7,121 bases of DNA from Pseudomonadota bacterium (GCA_023422485.1 JAGTAM010000589.1:1-7121), one strand, 5' to 3'. Shown: positions 1 through 6,950, numbered from the stretch's first letter. Notes: generated by a model not told the origin, from the letters alone. A program made the numbers and translations.

Positions 1-8
1 CCGAGGCC

Positions 9-752
9 ATGTCCGATCCTCTGATCCTGATTCCGGCCCGCCTCGCCGCGACCCGGCTGCCGTCGAAGCCGCTCGCCGACATCGCGGGCGCGCCGATGAT
101 CGTCCATGTCTGGCGCCGCGCGGTGGAGGCCGGGATTGGACCCGTGGTGGTCGCCACCGACACCGACGCGATCGCCGAGGCGATCGAGGGGCAAGGCGGA
201 CTGGCGGTGATGACCCGAGCCGATCATCCCTCCGGCTCCGACCGCCTCGTGGAGGCGCTGGAAATCGTCGATCCCGACGGCAACCACGATGTCGTCGTCA
301 ACGTGCAGGGCGACCTGCCGACCATCGATCCGGCGATCATCGCCGCTTCGGTGACGCCGCTCGCCGACCCGCAGGTCGATATCGCCACCCTCTGCGCAGT
401 GATCCACCGAACGGAAGAGATGGACGACCCGAACGTGGTCAAGATCATCGGCCACACGGTCGGGCCCAACCGCCTGCGCGCGCTCGCCTTCACCCGCGCC
501 CGCGCGCCCTGGGGGGAGGGGCCGCTGTTCCACCATATCGGCCTCTACGCCTATCGCCGGAAGGCGCTGGCCCGGTTCAACGCCCTGCCGCAGGGCGAGC
601 TGGAGCGGCGCGAGAAGCTGGAACAGCTGCGCGCGCTGGAGGCCGGCATGCGCATCGATGCGATGATCGTCGAGGATCTGCCGCTCGGCGTCGACACTCC
701 CGCCGACCTGGAGCGTGCCCGCACGCTCCTCGCCGTTCGCCGCCTCAACTGA
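9..752 (+). CDS. kdsB: 3-deoxy-manno-octulosonate cytidylyltransferase (CMP-Kdo synthetase)
   Basis: This cytoplasmic enzyme activates Kdo with CTP to give CMP-Kdo and pyrophosphate, which supplies the Kdo transferase that builds the lipopolysaccharide inner core on lipid A. The 247-residue product matches the usual family length (about 250). The N-terminal nucleotide-binding signature is complete (residues 8-31: IPAR, TRLPSKPLADI, GAPMI). It is followed by VATD (48-51), HPSGSDR (73-79), the metal-binding stretch NVQGDLPTI (98-106, with D102 the likely Mg ligand), HHIGLYAYRR (175-184), LEQLRALEAG (204-213) and GVDTPADLERAR (228-239). The ATG at 9 puts the start directly ahead of the IPAR motif as in other KdsB proteins. 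Only 8 bases upstream are visible, so the ribosome binding site and promoter cannot be judged. pheA follows after 16 bases, so the two are probably co-transcribed. Confidence 0.96.
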   Translation: MSDPLILIPARLAATRLPSKPLADIAGAPMIVHVWRRAVEAGIGPVVVATDTDAIAEAIEGQGGLAVMTRADHPSGSDRLVEALEIVDPDGNHDVVVNVQGDLPTIDPAIIAASVTPLADPQVDIATLCAVIHRTEEMDDPNVVKIIGHTVGPNRLRALAFTRARAPWGEGPLFHHIGLYAYRRKALARFNALPQGELERREKLEQLRALEAGMRIDAMIVEDLPLGVDTPADLERARTLLAVRRLN

Positions 753-768
753 ACCCACTGACGCACCG

Positions 769-1626
769 ATGACCGACCGCACCATTGCCTATCAGGGCGA
801 GCCCGGGGCCAACTCGCACATCATCTGCTCGCAGGCCTATCCCGGCTGGACCGCTCTGCCCTGCGCCACCTTCGAGGACGCCTTCGCCGCGGTGAACGAG
901 GGCAAGGCCGGCCTCGCGATGATCCCGATCGAGAATTCGATCGCCGGACGTGTCGCCGACATCCACCACCTGATCCCAACCTCGCGGCTGCATATCGTCG
1001 CCGAGCAGTTCCTGCCGATCCACTTCCAGCTCATGGTTCTGCCGGGCGCTGCGGCGGAGGGTCTGACCAGCGTCCACAGCCACATCCACGCGCTGGGCCA
1101 GTGCCGCCGCATCATTCGGCGCCTCGGACTCAAGGCGGTCGTGGCCGGAGACACCGCCGGCGCGGCCCGCGAGGTTGCGGAAGCGCAGGATCCCAGCCGC
1201 GCGGCGCTCGCCCCGGCCATGGCGGCGGAGGTCTACGGCCTCGAGATTCTGGAGCGTGACGTCGAGGACGAGGCGCACAACACCACCCGCTTCGTGGTGT
1301 TCTCACCCGAACCCGCCGAGATCGAACCCGGCAACGGCCCGACGGTGACGAGCTTCATCTTCCGTGTCCGCAACATCCCGGCGGCACTCTACAAGGCGCT
1401 CGGCGGCTTCGCGACCAACGGCGTCAACATGTCGAAGCTTGAGAGCTACATGGTCGAGGGCCAGTTCACCGCGACCCAGTTCTATGCCGAGGTGGACGGC
1501 CACCCCGAGGATGACGGCCTTCGCCGGGCGCTGGACGAGCTGCGCTACTTCTCGAAGGAATTGCGCATCATCGGCACCTATCCGGCCCATCCGTTCCGCG
1601 AGACGACGCGGCAGGCGGCGGAATAG
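769..1626 (+). CDS. pheA: Prephenate dehydratase with C-terminal ACT domain
   Basis: The enzyme decarboxylates and dehydrates prephenate to phenylpyruvate, the committed step to phenylalanine. The product is 285 residues: a stand-alone dehydratase plus regulatory domain, without the chorismate mutase domain fused in enteric PheA. The dehydratase domain spans about residues 4-180, opening with IAYQGEPGANS and carrying PIENSIAG (53-60) and the catalytic NTTRF block (171-175; T173 is the expected key threonine). The ACT domain spans about 194-270, with NIPAALYKALGGFATNGVN and LESYMVEG (224-231) in place of the classical GALV and ESRP motifs that bind phenylalanine, so feedback inhibition is likely. 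The ATG at 769 is chosen because the protein then begins at the conserved TIAYQGEPG. An in-frame ATG at 715 would add 18 residues and overlap kdsB. No Shine-Dalgarno is obvious in the 16-base gap, which suggests coupling to kdsB translation. Confidence 0.95.
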   Translation: MTDRTIAYQGEPGANSHIICSQAYPGWTALPCATFEDAFAAVNEGKAGLAMIPIENSIAGRVADIHHLIPTSRLHIVAEQFLPIHFQLMVLPGAAAEGLTSVHSHIHALGQCRRIIRRLGLKAVVAGDTAGAAREVAEAQDPSRAALAPAMAAEVYGLEILERDVEDEAHNTTRFVVFSPEPAEIEPGNGPTVTSFIFRVRNIPAALYKALGGFATNGVNMSKLESYMVEGQFTATQFYAEVDGHPEDDGLRRALDELRYFSKELRIIGTYPAHPFRETTRQAAE

Positions 1627-1638
1627 CCAGCGACAACG

Positions 1639-1670
1639 AAAAAGGCCGGCGCAGAGGCGCCCGCCGTTTT
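1639..1670. terminator. Probable bidirectional intrinsic terminator between pheA and grpE
   Basis: A nine-pair stem is formed by GGCCGGCGC (1644-1652) and GCGCCCGCC (1657-1665), with one C-C mismatch (1647/1662) and an AGAG loop. On the + strand it is followed by GTTTT (1666-1670). On its other side lies AAAAA (1639-1643), which reads as TTTTT after the same hairpin on the - strand. The hairpin starts 17 bases after the pheA stop and lies 28 bases beyond the grpE stop, so it fits Rho-independent termination for both convergent units. The - strand version has the longer U tract and is probably the stronger. Confidence 0.8.
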
Positions 1671-1692
1671 CATGTCCGGTCCGACGGCGGCG

Positions 1693-2295
1693 TCAGGGCG
1701 CGTCGGCCGGCTTGTCCTTGTTGGCCTCGGGCTTCGGGCCTCCCTTGGAGACACCGACGAGCGCCGGACGCAGGGTCCGGTCGCCGATGACGTAGCCGGT
1801 CTGCACCACCTGGACCACGGTACCGTTCGGAACCTCGGCGTTCGGCACCTCGAACATCGCCTGATGCCGGTTCGGGTCGAAGCGCTGGCCCTGCGGATCG
1901 ACGACCTTCACGCCATGGCGCTCCAGCGTCTTGGCGAGATCGCGCTCCGTCAGCTCGATGCCCTCGATGAGAGCTTTGAAGGCACCGTCGGCGCTCGCGC
2001 GGGCCTCGGCCGGCACGCTCTCGAGGGCGCGGCGAATGTTGTCGGCCGTGTTGAGCATGTCGCGGGCGAAGTTCGTCACCGCGTAGGCGCGGGCATCGGC
2101 GACCTCGCGCTCGGTGCGGCGGCGCAGGTTCTCCATCTCGGCCAGCGTCCGCAGCAGGCGGTCCTTGAACTCGTCGCGCTCGGCGATCGCGGCCGCGAGG
2201 CCTTCCGCATCCGCGCCTGCGGTGGTCGGCTGCGGCGGGACCTCCGCCTCCGTGCCGTTGTGCCGCTCCTGCTTCTCCATGTCGTCAGCCATCAT
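1693..2295 (-). CDS. grpE: Nucleotide exchange factor GrpE (DnaK co-chaperone)
   Basis: GrpE is a cytoplasmic homodimer that releases ADP from DnaK, driving the DnaK-DnaJ folding cycle and acting as a thermosensor in known cases. The 200-residue product has the family layout. There is a charged, poorly conserved N-terminus (1-32). A long helical stretch follows at about 33-125, containing LLRTLAEMENLRRRTEREV and ARDMLNTADNIRRALE. The C-terminal beta domain occupies about 128-184 and carries the signature RFDPNRHQAMFEVP (138-151), VVQVVQTGYVIGDRTLRPA (160-178) and LVGVSK. A Lys/Pro-rich tail ends the protein. The start could be either of two adjacent ATGs (2295 or 2292); the upstream sequence has no good Shine-Dalgarno. 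It lies 92 bases downstream of glnD on the same strand and may be read through from it, but has its own promoter-like site. Neither hrcA nor dnaK is adjacent here. Confidence 0.96.
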   Translation of the reverse strand: MMADDMEKQERHNGTEAEVPPQPTTAGADAEGLAAAIAERDEFKDRLLRTLAEMENLRRRTEREVADARAYAVTNFARDMLNTADNIRRALESVPAEARASADGAFKALIEGIELTERDLAKTLERHGVKVVDPQGQRFDPNRHQAMFEVPNAEVPNGTVVQVVQTGYVIGDRTLRPALVGVSKGGPKPEANKDKPADAP

Positions 2296-2337
2296 CGTGC
2301 GATCGATCGGGTCTCGATGTGTTCCGGGATGGGGTTG

Positions 2338-2366
2338 ATATCATTCGGGCATACCGCGAAATCAAG
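2338..2366 (-). promoter_or_regulatory. Candidate promoter for grpE
   Basis: Read on the - strand, CTTGAT (2366-2361) and TGATAT (2343-2338) are separated by 17 bases, a standard sigma-factor spacing. Transcription would begin near 2331, giving a leader of about 36 bases before the grpE start. The CTTG in the -35 box also resembles the CTTG core of alphaproteobacterial RpoH (heat shock) promoters, which would suit grpE. The -10 box is not a clean match to the RpoH consensus, so the sigma factor is open. The site lies in the 92-base gap after the glnD stop, where I see no hairpin terminator. Confidence 0.45.
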
Positions 2367-2387
2367 CGAAGCAAGCGTCATCCTCGC

Positions 2388-5174
2388 CTACAACTCCCGC
2401 GGCGGCGGCGAATCGACCAGCGCGTCGAGCCCCTCGGCACGCAGGGCGGCGACGTCGCTGGCGAACACCTCCATCACCGCGGCGCGGATCATCGCGAGCC
2501 GATCGGGCTGCACCACGCGGGTGCCGGTCAGGTCGGTGACGTAGAACACGTCGACCGCCCGCTCGCCGAAGGTCGCCACGTGGGCCGAGGTGATGTTGAG
2601 GCTCAGGCGGTTCAGTGCCGTCGTCAGTTCGTAGAGCAGGCCCGGCCGGTCCAGGCCGGTGATCTCCACCACCGTCTCGCGGCTCGACAGGGCGTTGTCG
2701 ATCGACACGTCCGGCGGCACGAGGAAGGTCTTGGGCGGCTGTTTCGGGTGCTTGTCGGCGACGAGTTCCGCGATCTTGATCTCACCCTTGAGCGCCCGCT
2801 CGATCGCGGTGGCGATGCGGCTGGCGCGGCGCAGCTCGTCCTCGTCCCGTTCGAAGGCGCGGGAGATGAAAATCGAGTCGAGCGCGAAGCCGTCCGTCGT
2901 CGTGAAGATCTGCGCATCGACGATGTTGCCGCCCGCCGTCGCGCAAGCACCGGTGATAATGGCGAGCAGGCGCGGATGGTCGGGCGAGTAGACCGTCAAC
3001 TCGGTGACGCCGCGCACCGGATCGGTCTCGTAGGTGGTGGCGCTGGTGCGTCCCTCCTCCATCACCGTGCGCAGGAAGCGGGCGTTCTTGTAGTGACGCG
3101 TCGAGTCCACTTTGAGCCAGTAGGCTTGGTTGTGGCGTGCGGCGTAAGCGTCGAAAGTGTCCGTGTGCCAGTCGGAGAGCTGCTCGCGCAGCGCCATCTG
3201 GATCAGCCGCACCCGGTCGGTGCGGGCGATCTCGGAATGGCCGCCGGAGAGCACGACCTCGGTCTCATCGTAGAGGGTGCGCATCAGCGTGCCCTTCCAG
3301 GCCGTCCACACGCCCGGGCCTACCGACTTGATGTCGGCGACGGTGAGGATCGCCAGCAGTTTCAGCCGCTCGAGGCTCTGAACCTCGCTGGCGAATTTCT
3401 CGATGGTCCGGTGATCGGAGAGGTCGCGACTCTGCGCGGTCATCGACATCAGCAGGTGGTGCTCGACAAGCCAGGCCACCGTCTCGGTCTCCGCTTGGCT
3501 GAGGCCGAAGCGCGGCCCGAGCTTGCGGGCGATGGCCGCGCCGGCGATCGAGTGGTCCTCCGGGCGGCCCTTGGCGATGTCGTGCAGCAGGATTGCGACG
3601 TAGAGGGCGCGACGATTGTGGATCGTGTCGATCAGACGCGAAGCCAGCGGATGCTCCTCGCGCACCCGGCCCGAATCGATCGCCGCGAGCACGCCGATCG
3701 AGCGCAGCAGGTGCTCGTCCACCGTGTAGTGGTGGTACATGTTGAACTGCATCATCGCCACGATGCGCCCGAATTCCGGGATGAACCGGCCGAGCACGCC
3801 GGCCTCGTTCATTGAACGGAGGATCGTCTCCGGGGCGTTCTTCGAGGTGAGGATGTCGAGGAAGAGTCGGTTGGCCTCCACGTCGTTGCGCACCGCGTGG
3901 GTGATCAGCTTGAGCGAGCGATTGGCCAGCCGCGCCGCGTCCGGATGGATCGGCAGGTTGTGCCGGTCGGCGAGCCAGAACAGGCGGATGAGGTTGACCG
4001 GATCGCGCTCGAACGCGTCCTCGCCGCGGATGTTGACGCGGCCGTTGTCGATCCAGAAATCCTCCGCCTCGATCGAGGTGGCGCGGAAGCGGTCGCGGAA
4101 GCGGCCGATCCAGCGGTCGAGCACCGGCGTCCGCTTGGCGTGGCGCGCTTCGAGCTCCGCGCAGACGATGGCGGTCAGGTCGCCGACATCCTTGGCGATG
4201 AGGAAGTAGGCCTTCATGAAGCGCTCGACGCCGGACAGGCCGCCGCGGGCGCCGAAGCCGAGCCGCTCGGCGATCTTCGGCTGCAATCCGAAAGACAGCC
4301 GCTCCTCGGCCCGGCCCGTCACGAAGTGGATGTGGCAGCGCACCCGCCACAGAAACTCCTCGCAGCGCTCGAACAGCTTATACTCGTCGGGCGTGAACAG
4401 TCCGGCATGGACCAGCTCCACCTGATCGCGCACCCGGTAGGTGTATTTGGCGATCCAGAACAAGGTGTTGAGGTCGCGCAGGCCGCCCTTGCCGTCCTTG
4501 ACGTTGGGCTCCACGAGGTAGCGCGAGGCGCCCGCCTTGGCGACGCGGGCGTCGCGCTCGCGCAGCTTGGCATCGACGAACTCCGAAGCCGAGCCGATCA
4601 CGAGTTCCGTGTCGAAGCGCGTGACCATCTCCTCGAAGAGATGGCGCGAGCCGAACAGGAAGCGGGATTCGAGCAGAGCGGTGCGGATCGTCATGTCCGC
4701 CCGGCCCTCGCGCAGGCATTCCTCGACGGAGCGCGTGGCGTGGCCGACCTTCAGCTTCAGGTCCCATAGCACGTAGAGCATCGCCTCGACGACGCTCTCG
4801 GACCACGCGGTCTGTTTGTAGGGCTGCTGGTACAGCAGATCGATGTCCGAGCCTGGTGCCATGGTTCCGCGGCCGTAGCCGCCGGTGGCGACGATCGCGA
4901 GTTGCTCGCCCGTGGACGGGTTGTCGTTCGGATAGAGGCGCCAGACCACGGCATCGTAGATCGCCCGCACCACCGCGTCGGTGAGCCGGCTCAGCCGTTG
5001 TGCACAGGCAAGTCCGTCCCGCTCCTTCATCAGGAGGCGTTCGGCCTCCCGGTGCCCGGTCTCGATCACCTTGCGCAACTCGGGCACAAGCAGCCCACGC
5101 AGCTTGGTGGGTTCGCGCGCGTCGCGGTCGAGAGAGGCGACGATCTTTTCGAGGACGGGAACGGGGTCGAACAT
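2388..5174 (-). CDS. glnD: Bifunctional PII uridylyltransferase / uridylyl-removing enzyme
   Basis: GlnD senses glutamine and adds UMP to, or removes it from, PII proteins (GlnB/GlnK), thereby controlling glutamine synthetase adenylylation and Ntr gene expression. From the start used here the product is 928 residues, in the family range. Domains in order: nucleotidyltransferase with GGYGRG (about 98-103) and the catalytic GSDIDLL (108-114); the conserved linker YLVEPNVKDGKGGLRDL; an HD uridylyl-removing domain with HHYTVDEH (481-488) and LLHDIAKGRPEDHS (529-542); ACT 1 (about 722-797) and ACT 2 (about 833-907, with GLDRPGLLYELT). All catalytic motifs are present. The frame is open to an ATG at 5288, which would add 38 residues. 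I prefer 5174 because that extension is AT-rich (GC at third positions about 63%), resembles no GlnD N-terminus I know, and overlaps promoter-like sites. Neither start has a strong Shine-Dalgarno. It is probably co-oriented with grpE for read-through. Confidence 0.95.
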   Translation of the reverse strand: MFDPVPVLEKIVASLDRDAREPTKLRGLLVPELRKVIETGHREAERLLMKERDGLACAQRLSRLTDAVVRAIYDAVVWRLYPNDNPSTGEQLAIVATGGYGRGTMAPGSDIDLLYQQPYKQTAWSESVVEAMLYVLWDLKLKVGHATRSVEECLREGRADMTIRTALLESRFLFGSRHLFEEMVTRFDTELVIGSASEFVDAKLRERDARVAKAGASRYLVEPNVKDGKGGLRDLNTLFWIAKYTYRVRDQVELVHAGLFTPDEYKLFERCEEFLWRVRCHIHFVTGRAEERLSFGLQPKIAERLGFGARGGLSGVERFMKAYFLIAKDVGDLTAIVCAELEARHAKRTPVLDRWIGRFRDRFRATSIEAEDFWIDNGRVNIRGEDAFERDPVNLIRLFWLADRHNLPIHPDAARLANRSLKLITHAVRNDVEANRLFLDILTSKNAPETILRSMNEAGVLGRFIPEFGRIVAMMQFNMYHHYTVDEHLLRSIGVLAAIDSGRVREEHPLASRLIDTIHNRRALYVAILLHDIAKGRPEDHSIAGAAIARKLGPRFGLSQAETETVAWLVEHHLLMSMTAQSRDLSDHRTIEKFASEVQSLERLKLLAILTVADIKSVGPGVWTAWKGTLMRTLYDETEVVLSGGHSEIARTDRVRLIQMALREQLSDWHTDTFDAYAARHNQAYWLKVDSTRHYKNARFLRTVMEEGRTSATTYETDPVRGVTELTVYSPDHPRLLAIITGACATAGGNIVDAQIFTTTDGFALDSIFISRAFERDEDELRRASRIATAIERALKGEIKIAELVADKHPKQPPKTFLVPPDVSIDNALSSRETVVEITGLDRPGLLYELTTALNRLSLNITSAHVATFGERAVDVFYVTDLTGTRVVQPDRLAMIRAAVMEVFASDVAALRAEGLDALVDSPPPREL

Positions 5175-5257
5175 GGCCGTCCCGTTAGCATGTAAAGCCG
5201 GTGGCGGCATCGGGCGGTTGCCCGCAACCCAGCCGTTCTGTTCGGCGAATTTTTTGT

Positions 5258-5286
5258 TTGACGAAAAGAACGTGACTGTTTTAGCC
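5258..5286 (+). promoter_or_regulatory. Candidate promoter for the substrate-binding-protein operon
   Basis: TTGACG (5258-5263) is an excellent -35 box for an alphaproteobacterial housekeeping promoter. The -10 position 16-17 bases on is TTTAGC or TTAGCC (5280-5286), a weak match. A start near 5293 would leave a leader of about 40 bases containing the strong ribosome binding site before the ATG at 5335. The evidence is the -35 box, the spacing and the AT-rich setting only. Confidence 0.4.
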
Positions 5287-5308
5287 ATCGTGTGGATCCA
5301 GGCGACAA
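5279..5308 (-). promoter_or_regulatory. Candidate promoter for glnD
   Basis: On the - strand, TTGTCG (5308-5303) is followed after 18 bases by CTAAAA (5284-5279). Initiation would fall near 5272, inside the alternative 5288 start, and so would favour translation from the ATG at 5174 with a leader of roughly 100 bases. It overlaps the + strand candidate, so the two could not both be occupied at once. Both boxes are imperfect. Confidence 0.3.
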
Positions 5309-5320
5309 GCCGGGCCGACG

Positions 5321-5326
5321 AGGGAG
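5321..5326 (+). promoter_or_regulatory. Ribosome binding site deciding the start at 5335
   Basis: AGGGAG lies 8 bases ahead of the ATG at 5335 and is the best Shine-Dalgarno in the window. It fixes the start of the binding protein directly before a signal peptide, although the frame stays open upstream to 4981. Confidence 0.75.
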
Positions 5327-5334
5327 ACAGCCAT

Positions 5335-6309
5335 ATGATCCGACGCCGCCATGTCCTGTCCGCATTCGCCGGCTTGCTCGGCTTGCTCGCGGCCGGATCG
5401 GAGTTGCGGGCCGCCGAGGTCTCGGAAATCCGGCTCGATTGGGCGACCTACAATCCGGTCAGCCTCGTCCTGAAGGAAAAGGGCTTTCTCGAAGAGGCGC
5501 TGAAACCCCGCGGCATCAAGGTGCGGTGGGTCCAGTCGCTCGGCTCCAACAAGGCGCTGGAATTCCTCAACGGCAGCGCCATCGATTTCGGATCGTCGGC
5601 CGGCGCGGCGGCACTGCTGGCGCGGATCAACGGCAACCCGGTCAAGGTCGTCTACGCCTATTCCCGGCCGGAATGGACCGCCCTCGTCACCCGCAAGGAG
5701 ACCGGGATCGCGAAGCCCGCCGACCTCAAGGGCAAGCGCATCGCCGTCACCCGCGGCACCGATCCACACATCTTCCTCATCCGCGCGTTGCAGAGCGCCG
5801 GGCTCACCGAGAAGGACGCCAAGCTCGTCCTGCTGCAGCATGCCGACGGCCGCACAGCGCTCGATCGCGGCGACGTCGATGCCTGGGCCGGGCTCGACCC
5901 GATGATGGCCGCCGCCGAGATCGAGAGCGGCGCCGTGCTGTTCCACCGCGATCCGGGCGCCAACACCTGGGGCGTGCTCGACGTGCGCGAGGATTTCGCC
6001 AAGGCCCATCCCGACCTCGTGCGGGTCGTGATTGGCGCCTACGAGCAGGCCCGCGCCTACGCGATCGCCAACCCCGATGCCCTGAAGAGCGCGCTCGTTT
6101 CCGCCACCAAGCTGCCCGAGGCGGTCATCGCCAAGCAGATCGAGCGCACGGATCTGAGCCAACCCGCCGGCGGCCCGGCCCAGGCCGAGAGCATTCGCGC
6201 CGCCGGCCTCGCCCTGCAGCAGGCGGGCGTGATCCCGGCTTCTACCGACGTGGGGGCGGCGGTGGACGGGTTGATCGACCCGCAATTCAACCCGGCCCCG
6301 GCCCGCTGA
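5335..6309 (+). CDS. SsuA/NMT1-family ABC transporter periplasmic substrate-binding protein
   Basis: This is a periplasmic receptor of an ABC importer of the aliphatic sulfonate/taurine/nitrate class. The 324-residue product opens with MIRRRHVLSAF, a hydrophobic core (about 11-21) and a likely cleavage near A26/A27. The arginine cluster makes Tat export possible as well as Sec. The mature part has the two-lobe SsuA pattern: EIRLDWATYNPVSLVLKEKG (31-50), ALEFLNGSAIDFGSSAGAA (74-92), the hinge region VKVVYAYSRPEWTALVTRK, then ADLKGKRIAVTRGTDPH (129-145), ALDRGDVDAWAGLDPMM (175-191) and NTWGVLDVREDFAKAHPDLV (210-229). The start is set by a strong ribosome binding site and the signal peptide. A LysE-family gene follows after 8 bases and a probable permease after that. 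The ligand cannot be read from sequence: sulfonates are the default guess for the family, but this class also binds other small organic compounds. I therefore leave the gene symbol open. Confidence 0.87.
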   Translation: MIRRRHVLSAFAGLLGLLAAGSELRAAEVSEIRLDWATYNPVSLVLKEKGFLEEALKPRGIKVRWVQSLGSNKALEFLNGSAIDFGSSAGAAALLARINGNPVKVVYAYSRPEWTALVTRKETGIAKPADLKGKRIAVTRGTDPHIFLIRALQSAGLTEKDAKLVLLQHADGRTALDRGDVDAWAGLDPMMAAAEIESGAVLFHRDPGANTWGVLDVREDFAKAHPDLVRVVIGAYEQARAYAIANPDALKSALVSATKLPEAVIAKQIERTDLSQPAGGPAQAESIRAAGLALQQAGVIPASTDVGAAVDGLIDPQFNPAPAR

Positions 6310-6317
6310 GCCCGCCG

Positions 6318-6950
6318 ATGCCGGACGCCGCGCACTTCGCCGCCTTCGCTCTGGTCTCCCTCGGGATGGTGCTGACGCCCGGCCCGAACATGGCCTACCT
6401 CGTCTCGCGCACCGTCGCGCAGGGCCGGACGGCTGGGCTGGTCTCGCTGACGGGCGTCGCGGCAGGCTTCTTCGTCTACCTGCTATGCGCAGCGTTCGGC
6501 ATCACCGCTCTCCTCGTGGTGGTGCCTTTCGCCTACGACGCTCTACGCTTCGCGGGCGCCGCCTACCTCCTCTTTCTCGCGTGGCAGGCCGTGCGCCCCG
6601 GCGGGCGCTCGCCCTTCGATGCGAGCCCGCTCCCTCCCGATGGGGCAGGGCGACTGTTCGCCATGGGCCTCCTGACCAATCTGCTGAATCCCGAGATCGC
6701 GGTGATGTACCTGTCGCTGCTGCCGCAATTCATCGATCCGGCGGCGGGCGAGGTGCTGACGCAGTCCATCGCCCTCGGCCTCATCCAGATCGCGGTCAGT
6801 CTCGCCGTGAATGCGGCGATCGTGCTGGCCGCCGGATCCGTCGCCGCCTTCCTGAAGGGGCGGCCCCTCTGGCTCCTGGCGCAGCGCTGGTTCATGGGAA
6901 CGGTGCTGGCAGGGCTCGCGCTGCGCACGGCGGCCGATTCGCGGCGCTGA
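6318..6950 (+). CDS. LysE/RhtB-family amino acid or metabolite exporter
   Basis: This is an inner-membrane exporter of the LysE superfamily, whose known members expel lysine, threonine, homoserine, cysteine and related compounds by proton exchange. The 210-residue product has the usual length and about six hydrophobic segments: near 7-27, 40-62, 64-90, 113-138, 147-175 and 187-203. The family signature TPGPNMAYLVSRT (20-32) is intact, as is the second conserved block NLLNPEIAVMYLSLLPQF (121-138). In that block the position after NP, usually lysine in RhtB-type proteins, is glutamate. The ATG at 6318 lies 8 bases after the binding-protein stop and gives a start just before helix 1. No Shine-Dalgarno is seen, so translational coupling is likely. 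The next gene begins 61 bases on. Its place between a binding protein and a probable permease is unusual. The substrate is unknown. Confidence 0.88.
   Translation: MPDAAHFAAFALVSLGMVLTPGPNMAYLVSRTVAQGRTAGLVSLTGVAAGFFVYLLCAAFGITALLVVVPFAYDALRFAGAAYLLFLAWQAVRPGGRSPFDASPLPPDGAGRLFAMGLLTNLLNPEIAVMYLSLLPQFIDPAAGEVLTQSIALGLIQIAVSLAVNAAIVLAAGSVAAFLKGRPLWLLAQRWFMGTVLAGLALRTAADSRR

Larger units (their letters stand above)
5175..5334. promoter_or_regulatory. Divergent control region between glnD and the transport operon
   Basis: This 160-base stretch separates glnD (-) from the binding-protein gene (+). Bases 5241-5288 are only about 38% GC, in sharp contrast with the GC-rich genes on either side. It includes a T-rich run (5250-5259), promoter-like elements on both strands, and a perfect inverted repeat GGTTGC-CC-GCAACC (5216-5229). 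The region is noncoding if glnD starts at 5174. If glnD starts at 5288, only 46 bases remain between the genes. Confidence 0.6.

Noticed and set aside
715..768. 18-residue N-terminal extension of PheA from the ATG at 715
   Set aside because: It overlaps the end of kdsB in another frame, and the conserved protein begins right after the ATG at 769.
745..1278. - strand open frame (177 codons) opposite pheA
   Set aside because: It is antisense to a well-defined prephenate dehydratase and looks like reverse translation of its codons.
2319..3815. Long + strand open frame (498 codons) opposite glnD
   Set aside because: It lies antisense to a fully recognisable GlnD, shows no family motifs and has the Arg/His/Gly/Asp-rich composition of reverse reading in GC-rich DNA.
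3897..4769. Second + strand open frame (290 codons) opposite glnD
   Set aside because: It is a composition effect of high third-position GC in glnD. No motif or start signal supports it.
4981..5334. Upstream extension of the binding protein frame to 4981
   Set aside because: The strong ribosome binding site and signal peptide at 5335 set the start. The extension lies opposite the glnD N-terminus.
5281..6285. Long - strand open frame (334 codons) opposite the binding protein
   Set aside because: It mirrors a gene with a signal peptide and family motifs. It has no ribosome binding site and no recognisable domain.
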